The notes under the pieces are model-generated. The model searched no databases and had not been told where the DNA came from. It worked only from the letters and a program-made list of their open reading frames with translations. Of a stretch of 64,000 bases of DNA, positions 59,028 through 64,000 are shown one piece after another (the stretch's first letter is position 1; each line of letters begins with the position of its first letter). Made by a program: the position numbers and the translations under genes. This DNA is from Ipomoea triloba (Eukaryota > Streptophyta > Magnoliopsida > Solanales > Convolvulaceae). The DNA lies in the NCBI RefSeq assembly GCF_003576645.1, contig NC_044925.1:3064857-3128856 (forward strand). The letters are read 5' to 3'.

Positions 59028-59659
59028 AATTTGAATTTGAATTAGATGATAGAGTCTTGAACCTGGACTTGATTATGGCAATGTTCATTCCCTTAATTAA
59101 TTAATTAATTATTTAATTAATTAATTAGGGAGTTTGTTGAGGGAAGTTGGTTGCACACTCCACTATAAATAGAGCCCCTCATTTCACATTTAAAACACGC
59201 CTTGAAGATTGAAGATTTGAAAGCATTGAAGGCATTGAAGGCATTCTGAAGCAGTTAGAGGCTTGAAGTATTTTGACGGTTCTAGTTGAGTATCACGCCC
59301 TTGAAATCCCGGAAGGCCACACCACTTGAATCCCGGAAAGCTACGCCGTTTGAATCCTGGAAGTTACGTCACTTGAATCCCGGAAAGCTACGCCGTTTGA
59401 ATCCCGGAAGTTACGTCAGTTGAATCCCGGAGGCTACGCTATTTGAATCCCGGAAGTTACGTCAGTTGAATCCCGGAGGCTACGCTATTTGAATCCCGGA
59501 GGCTACGCCACTTGAAACCCGGAGGCACTTCAGTAGAACACGTCAGTGAAGAATCAGAGGACTATACAGAGATTTTGTACCTGCAACTTGAATTACACAC
59601 ACATTGTAACCCGATATTGTGAATATATACAATTTCGAATTTTTTGTGTTTACACTAAT
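59028..59659 (+). mobile_element. LTR end of the same element, plus orientation
   Basis: Inverted copy of 54575-55155. Reads TATAAATAGAGCCCC (about 59165), then the CCGGGATTCAA minisatellite (59300-59525, more units than the left copy) and ends GTGTTTACA at 59654, followed by CTAAT (59655-59659). The bodies facing outward on both sides is not the normal LTR arrangement. Confidence 0.75.
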
Positions 59660-60300
59660 AAAGAAATGTAATTCTCTAAATCTATAATAAATAGTTAAAT
59701 ACTGCAAGTTCTATTTGAAACAATAACATAATGTCTAAAATCTTAAATATTATGAAACTTAAACGTTCTAATTGTTTATGTTTTCATTGGCATCTTTATT
59801 AATAATAATAAAAAATTGAGTCCAACTCAAATTCATCTTTATAAAAGTTGAAAAACTAATAAATGTCAACGTTGTTGAACGTCGGTATGACAGCATGTGT
59901 AATTGTTACGTTACTACTACTTGGATTTGTCTTATGAGTCAAAAGAAGACGAAGATCGAATACAAAAGAGAGGGAATTAGGAGGAGTCGATGTCGGGATG
60001 AAAATGCAAAATAAGATGGAATATATTTTAATTTTATTTCTTTATATTTTAAAATTTTGACTCATACTAAAAAAAAAAGAACTTGAAACAAGTTTTTGAA
60101 ACTAGCTAGAAATACTTATGAAAACTTTTTGGTTTTCTAAGAAATGACAAATTTTGAGCACAACTTTTTTGAAATAGCTTTCAAAAAAAAAAATTGAACT
60201 TATGTCAGAGGATATGCCAGAGGTTTTCATCTTTTGACCTCGGCGGCCCTAGTAAATGACTGTTAGCTGATTGGGTTGGCTATTTGAGTTAGAAGGTATG
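59660..60300. other. Spacer, no gene seen
   Basis: AT-rich DNA right of the inverted LTR; no element end recognised. Confidence 0.4.
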
Positions 60301-60957
60301 ATTTTTTGATAACATTGAGTGTTTGGATGGTGGCTGATCAGCCACTTTTTAGCTGTTTTGACCAATTTTAGCTGTTTGACCAAGTCAAACAGCTAAAATT
60401 AGTGTTTGGTAAACCAGCTTATTGATATAGCTTATTGATGCAATCAGCTGAAAATGAAAAAGTCATTGATACCAGCGTTTACAACATAGCTGATCACACT
60501 CAATGGTAAATGATAATTTTACCCTTCACCTTCTCCTCTTCTCCCCTTATCCTTCGCCTTTCCCACTCACAGCCCACCATGAACATACAAAAAATCTCAA
60601 AAATTAAAAGTAAAATAATTACAATGAAAAAGACTATCAATCCATCACAAAATCATCTTCAACCTCAAAACCCAAATCATACAAGTTATATTTTTTAGTT
60701 CACAAATTAAAAATAAAAAGAAAATACCTACTATGAAAAAGAATAAGCAGAGTAATCTTCATCCATGGTGCCATCAGATTCTTGTTGTTTTCTTGCCCAT
60801 TGTTCTTCGCTTCTAGTTCTCCCTCCTTCTTCTTCTTCTTGCTTCTCGCGATCTCTGCATCTGATTTAGGGGAGAGGAACTCTGCTTTGATTTAGGGAAT
60901 TAGGTGGGAGGAAATGGGTAGAGCTTGCAAATGGGTTGTGGCCTGTGGGTTTGGGTA

Positions 60958-60989
<32 letters not shown>

Positions 60990-61045
60990 CAGAGTGAGAG
61001 TACTGGTTGTGGTGGGACTGGTGGCCTGTGAGGTTTAGCAATTTA

Positions 61046-61100
<55 letters not shown>

Positions 61101-61239
61101 TGTAAATGTAATTAAAGAATTATATTTAATAATAATAATAATAGTAATAAATTACATATTTTGTTATATTTTTTTGAAGGGATATTTTATTATAGTTGAA
61201 ACTTAAAATAACACAATACACTCATACCCTTAAATGTCA
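60301..61239. mobile_element. Left part of a decayed AGCTGAT-rich element
   Basis: GTGTTTGGATGGTGGCTGATCAGCC begins a stretch rich in AGCTGAT/TTAGCTG; the right part at 62441-62820 has the matching inverted wording (GGCTGATAGGCTGATTATTTACCAAAC). It also holds (AAT)n runs at 60958-60986 and 61047-61097. The Pack-MULE at 61250 probably inserted into it. Confidence 0.4.
61047..61097. repeat. (AAT)n microsatellite
   Basis: Pure AAT/TAA run; a shorter one lies at 60958-60986. Confidence 0.9.
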
Positions 61240-62440
61240 TTTTACATGCGAGTTAATACCCAATATAGTCCTTGACTATAGTGGTTTTACTCGATTTAGT
61301 CCTAAATGACTTTTTGTACTTAATTTAGTCCTCGACTTTGATGGTTTTACTCACTTTAGTCCTTTGTTAGCAATTCCGTTTGTTGGCTGTTAAAAGAAAG
61401 GTCAACATGGGAATCTCTCCTCCCTCTTTTTTTTTGGTCCGATTACCCCCTCTCTAATGGTGTAAACTACTGAGTTTGTTTTATAAGAATGCTTTGTATC
61501 AACTTCATAGTTTCTCCCCATTAGAGTCTCTCATTGGCTTAGCATTCCATACTTTAATGTTTAAACTTTTCAAAATTCTTCTTTGAATTAAAATAACTTT
61601 ACACCCATTATTACTACATTGAGATTTTGGGGATGGCATGCCCAGCGATATCCCCATACTTGGCTGCATCATATTTCATGATATTGTTCCGTCAAATATT
61701 GACATAAAAAAAAAAAAAAAAAACTTGGTAAGAACCACATATCATGTACAAGCTAGGTTGTGTTCCATATTTGTCTGTAAAAAAAACTACACTGTACAAC
61801 ACTAAACATGCACTACAAGAAAAATTGTGAATAGATGAAGGATTACGTTTTGTCACGATGTTTTCATTGCGATTCGTGATGTTTCTTGTATGATCTACCA
61901 CATCAGTATTTGTGTCACAACTAGTGAAAGAAAATGCTTTCATCCCTCGAGCAAAACATATTGACTTTTAGTGATTATATTAGGTGCAAAAGATAAAAAT
62001 AAAAACAAAATTCAACTAAAGCCAAGAAACTGCAATCCATTTGCTTAAGGTGTCAAGCCATGTTGAGACAAGTACTCAGAATTGAAAAACTTACTTAGAT
62101 GCCTCATGCCACTGTCACACAAGATTGCCACGATAGTGTGGCCAGACTCTAATACTCGTGCCACTCTAACAGCTCCAACAAAATTCATGGTTGATGAACT
62201 TCCAACAAACAACGCATCATTCTTCAACAGATTCATGATGAGCATCAACAAGAATAAGAGGGGGAATTACAATGTTGACCCTTCTTTTAACAATCAACAA
62301 ACGGAATTGCTAACGGAGGACTAAATTGAGTAAAACCATTAAAGTCGAGGAGTAAATTAGGTACAAAAAGTTATTTAGGACTAAATTGAGTAAAACCACT
62401 ATAGTCGAGGACTATATTGGGTATTAACTCTTTTACATAC
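61240..62440. mobile_element. Pack-MULE with a captured gene fragment
   Basis: Inverted ends of about 165 bp start GAGTTAATACCCAATATAG (61250) and end with its complement (62430), including CTATAGTGGTTTTACTC, TTAGCAATTCCGTTTGTTG and GTCAACAT on both sides. Target repeats TTTTACATGC (61240-61249) and TTTTACATAC (62431-62440) differ by one base. Between the ends is non-repeat sequence with part of a plant gene (62045-62251). A short CACTACAAGAAAAA-type fragment sits at 61808-61890. Confidence 0.85.
62045..62251 (-). pseudogene. Captured fragment of a cysteine-synthase-like PLP enzyme
   Basis: Minus frame reads NDALFVGSSSTMNFVGAV, RVARVLESGHTIVAIL, CDSGMRHLSKFFNSEYLSQ and HGLTP. GSSSxMN (substrate/PLP phosphate region) and TILCDSGxRxLSK are hallmarks of the fold-II cysteine synthase/CBS family; the SGMRHLSKF...GLTP form is that of a plant cysteine-synthase-like protein. 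Only about 68 codons are present, without the PLP lysine part, so it cannot be an enzyme. Opposite strand repeats in the MULE frame suggest transposon capture rather than a gene in place. Confidence 0.75.
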
Positions 62441-62820
62441 AATACGTTAATGGTAAACAACTAATTTACCAAACACTTTTTTATAACCAGCTAATACAAT
62501 CAGTTGGTCAAACTAGCTAAGACAATCAGCTATTAACTATCAGCTAATTCGATCAGCTACCAGCTACCAGCTATCAGCTATTTGCCAAACACCCCCATTA
62601 GCTGATTGTAGAAAGTCATTTAATAAATTAGCTGTTAGCTGATAGCTAGCTGTTTGGTATAATTTCTTTTATCAAAAAGCTAATTGAAAAAGCTGCTTTG
62701 AGTAGCCTTTTTAATTTAAGCTTTTTAGAGTTACAAAAAGCTTATTAACCAAACAACTAATAGTGGTCAAATAAGCCAAAATTGGCTGATAGGCTGATTA
62801 TTTACCAAACAAGCCCCATT
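62441..62820. mobile_element. Right part of the decayed AGCTGAT-rich element
   Basis: Dense AGCTGAT/ATCAGCTA wording and TTTACCAAACAAGCCCC near the right end (about 62803-62818). See 60301-61239. Confidence 0.4.
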
Positions 62821-63036
62821 GTGAAATATGAAATGTGTCTCAATCCACAAAAGCTTTCATTAACTTGGGCTGAAAGTCTGAAACACACATCATATCACAC
62901 AAACAATTTACAAAGTCGAAATATTAATAATAGCACTGTACATGCTGCATGCATGCCATATAGCACAACTATTTCACAAAAGCAAACATAATACACCACT
63001 ACTAGCAGGAACTGAAAACAGGAAACCACTGCATAT

Positions 63037-63231
63037 ATATTCTGAAGCTCACAAGTGATTGTGGTGCTATAAAGTTCCCTTATCTGAAAAATTGTCCTAA
63101 AAGAATTTCAGAGGGCTGACTTAATTCCTTTGGCAGCTTGTATCTACATGCTGCCCTCTGAAATTCTTTTAGGACTATTTTCAGATAAGGGACATTAATT
63201 AGCACCATCACTTGTGAATTTCAGAAAGCAA
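63037..63231 (-). repeat. Long fold-back downstream of gene 3
   Basis: Arms of about 80 bases (63037-63116 and 63151-63231) are near-perfect reverse complements, e.g. TTCCCTTATCTGAAAA with TTTTCAGATAAGGGA, CCTAAAAGAATTTCAGAGGGC with its complement, and CACAAGTGAT with ATCACTTGTG; the loop is about 34 bases. It starts about 70 bases past the stop codon of gene 3, so it would lie in the 3' UTR. Confidence 0.85.
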
Positions 63232-63297
63232 ACTTAATTCAATTCGGAAAACCACTCATTTCAGCAGAACTGAGAACTAGCATAGATTTGTATTTCT

Positions 63298-64000
63298 TCA
63301 AACAGATCTGCTAGTGCTGGGAGAAGCAGAAATTTGGGTATCTGTCACTCCACCCCGTGAAGTGGTCGCTGATTTTGTATGCCAAGTTGTGTCTTCAGCT
63401 GTGGAAATCTCACCATATGGTTCAGGCCGATATCTGCCAGAAGTAAGCTGCTTTAATCTTTCCTTTAGATCCTTCAATTCAAGCTCTTCCTTTAGAACCT
63501 TCACAACTTGAGTCATGGTCGGTCTTTGATCTGGGTACTGGTCCAAGCACAACATTGCTAATTCTAACATTGTATCTGCTTGTTCCCAATCGACGGTATT
63601 AGACATGCTTCTATCAACTAGATTCATAAAATGTCCTTCTCTATGCTTTTCGCGTGCTGCCTGCAATCATATATACACAGAATGCAGCTAGCAATTTAGT
63701 GCACACTGATATCATAGAATTTGACAATGCTAATAAATAGTGATCAATATAATCATGTAAATTAAGATTGGCTCACCACATCTGGAAGGTACTCAGTGTC
63801 AACCCCACTGCTAGACATTGAAATCTTTTCTTTCATTCCACTGACAACTATGAGTACAAGAACTCCGAAGTTATACGCGTCTGCCTTTGTTGTTAAGAGG
63901 TCATATTTTGCGTATTCAGGCGCCATGTATACCCTGCAAAGTACTTTCAGGTAAGAATGTTCCATACAAACTTATTGGATTGTTAGCTTATTTACAGTTT
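63298..64000 (-). CDS. LRR-malectin receptor-like kinase, gene 3, 3' end only
   Basis: Two exons are in the window: 63933-63777 and 63660-63298 (stop). They encode [32 protein letters not shown], then [37 protein letters not shown] and a Ser/Thr tail (120 residues in the last exon). It is homologous to genes 1 and 2 over the same exons. The usual DVYSFG of subdomain IX reads DAYNFG here. The rest lies beyond the right edge, so the catalytic motifs cannot be judged. Confidence 0.88.

Noticed and set aside
54575..59654. Autonomous DNA transposon with 600-bp terminal inverted repeats
   Set aside because: The repeats contain an LTR-type TATA box and end TG...CA with 5-bp target repeats, and a gypsy pol fragment lies inside, so inverted LTRs explain it better.
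61808..61892. Complete mini CACTA element in the Pack-MULE
   Set aside because: The left end CACTACAAGAAAAA is good, but the right end lacks the final GTG and no 3-bp target repeat is seen; recorded only as a fragment.

Overview
This window is plant nuclear DNA: AT-rich, with many GT-AG introns and dense in transposable elements and (TA)n microsatellites. The plant-type LRR-malectin receptor kinases, tRNA-derived SINEs, MULE/hAT/Tourist/CACTA/Helitron relics and long gypsy LTRs point to a eudicot. The SINE and MITE types are reminiscent of Convolvulaceae (Ipomoea), but that family assignment is from memory and only moderately sure. There are five N positions: single Ns at 13745, 36317, 46173 and 52810, and a 567-base gap at 55254-55820.

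The real genes are a tandem cluster of LRR receptor-like kinases, all on the minus strand. Gene 1 (3327-16676, 28 exons, about 1080 aa) and gene 2 (29937-43198, 29 exons, about 1125 aa) are complete. Gene 3 (63298 to beyond the right edge) shows only its last two coding exons. I assembled the exons by hand; every exon joined in phase with GT-AG borders and no internal stop. Layout: signal peptide, cysteine-containing N-cap, a long run of 72-base phase-2 LRR exons, malectin domain, one membrane helix, kinase domain, Ser/Thr-rich tail. This is the LRR-VIII-2 layout. The kinase domains have lost key catalytic residues (HGN for HRD, VAVE for VAVK, altered helix-C Glu, and DFR for DFG in gene 1) but keep APE, DVYSFG and RPTM, so they are probably receptor pseudokinases.

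Between the genes lie transposon blocks. At 18.9-28.0 kb a gypsy-type solo LTR (19824-25319, GTAGA target duplication) contains an array of 58-bp double-hairpin repeats, a second nested solo LTR (21493-23176, CATAC duplication) and a drifting 42-bp array; SINEs, a CACTA end and a decayed copia polymerase follow. At 43.4-62.8 kb are SINEs, microsatellite-flanked elements, a 1.99-kb perfect duplication beside a single N (probable assembly artefact), a large element with outward-facing LTR ends (54575-59654), and a Pack-MULE carrying a piece of a cysteine-synthase-like gene (61250-62430). Introns of genes 1 and 2 carry further insertions, several proven by the empty site in the other paralogue.

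Four copies of an upstream block containing a CATGCATG repeat, a kinase-exon relic at 2.7 kb, and fold-back 3' flanks show that the cluster arose by repeated tandem duplication and probably continues past both window edges.
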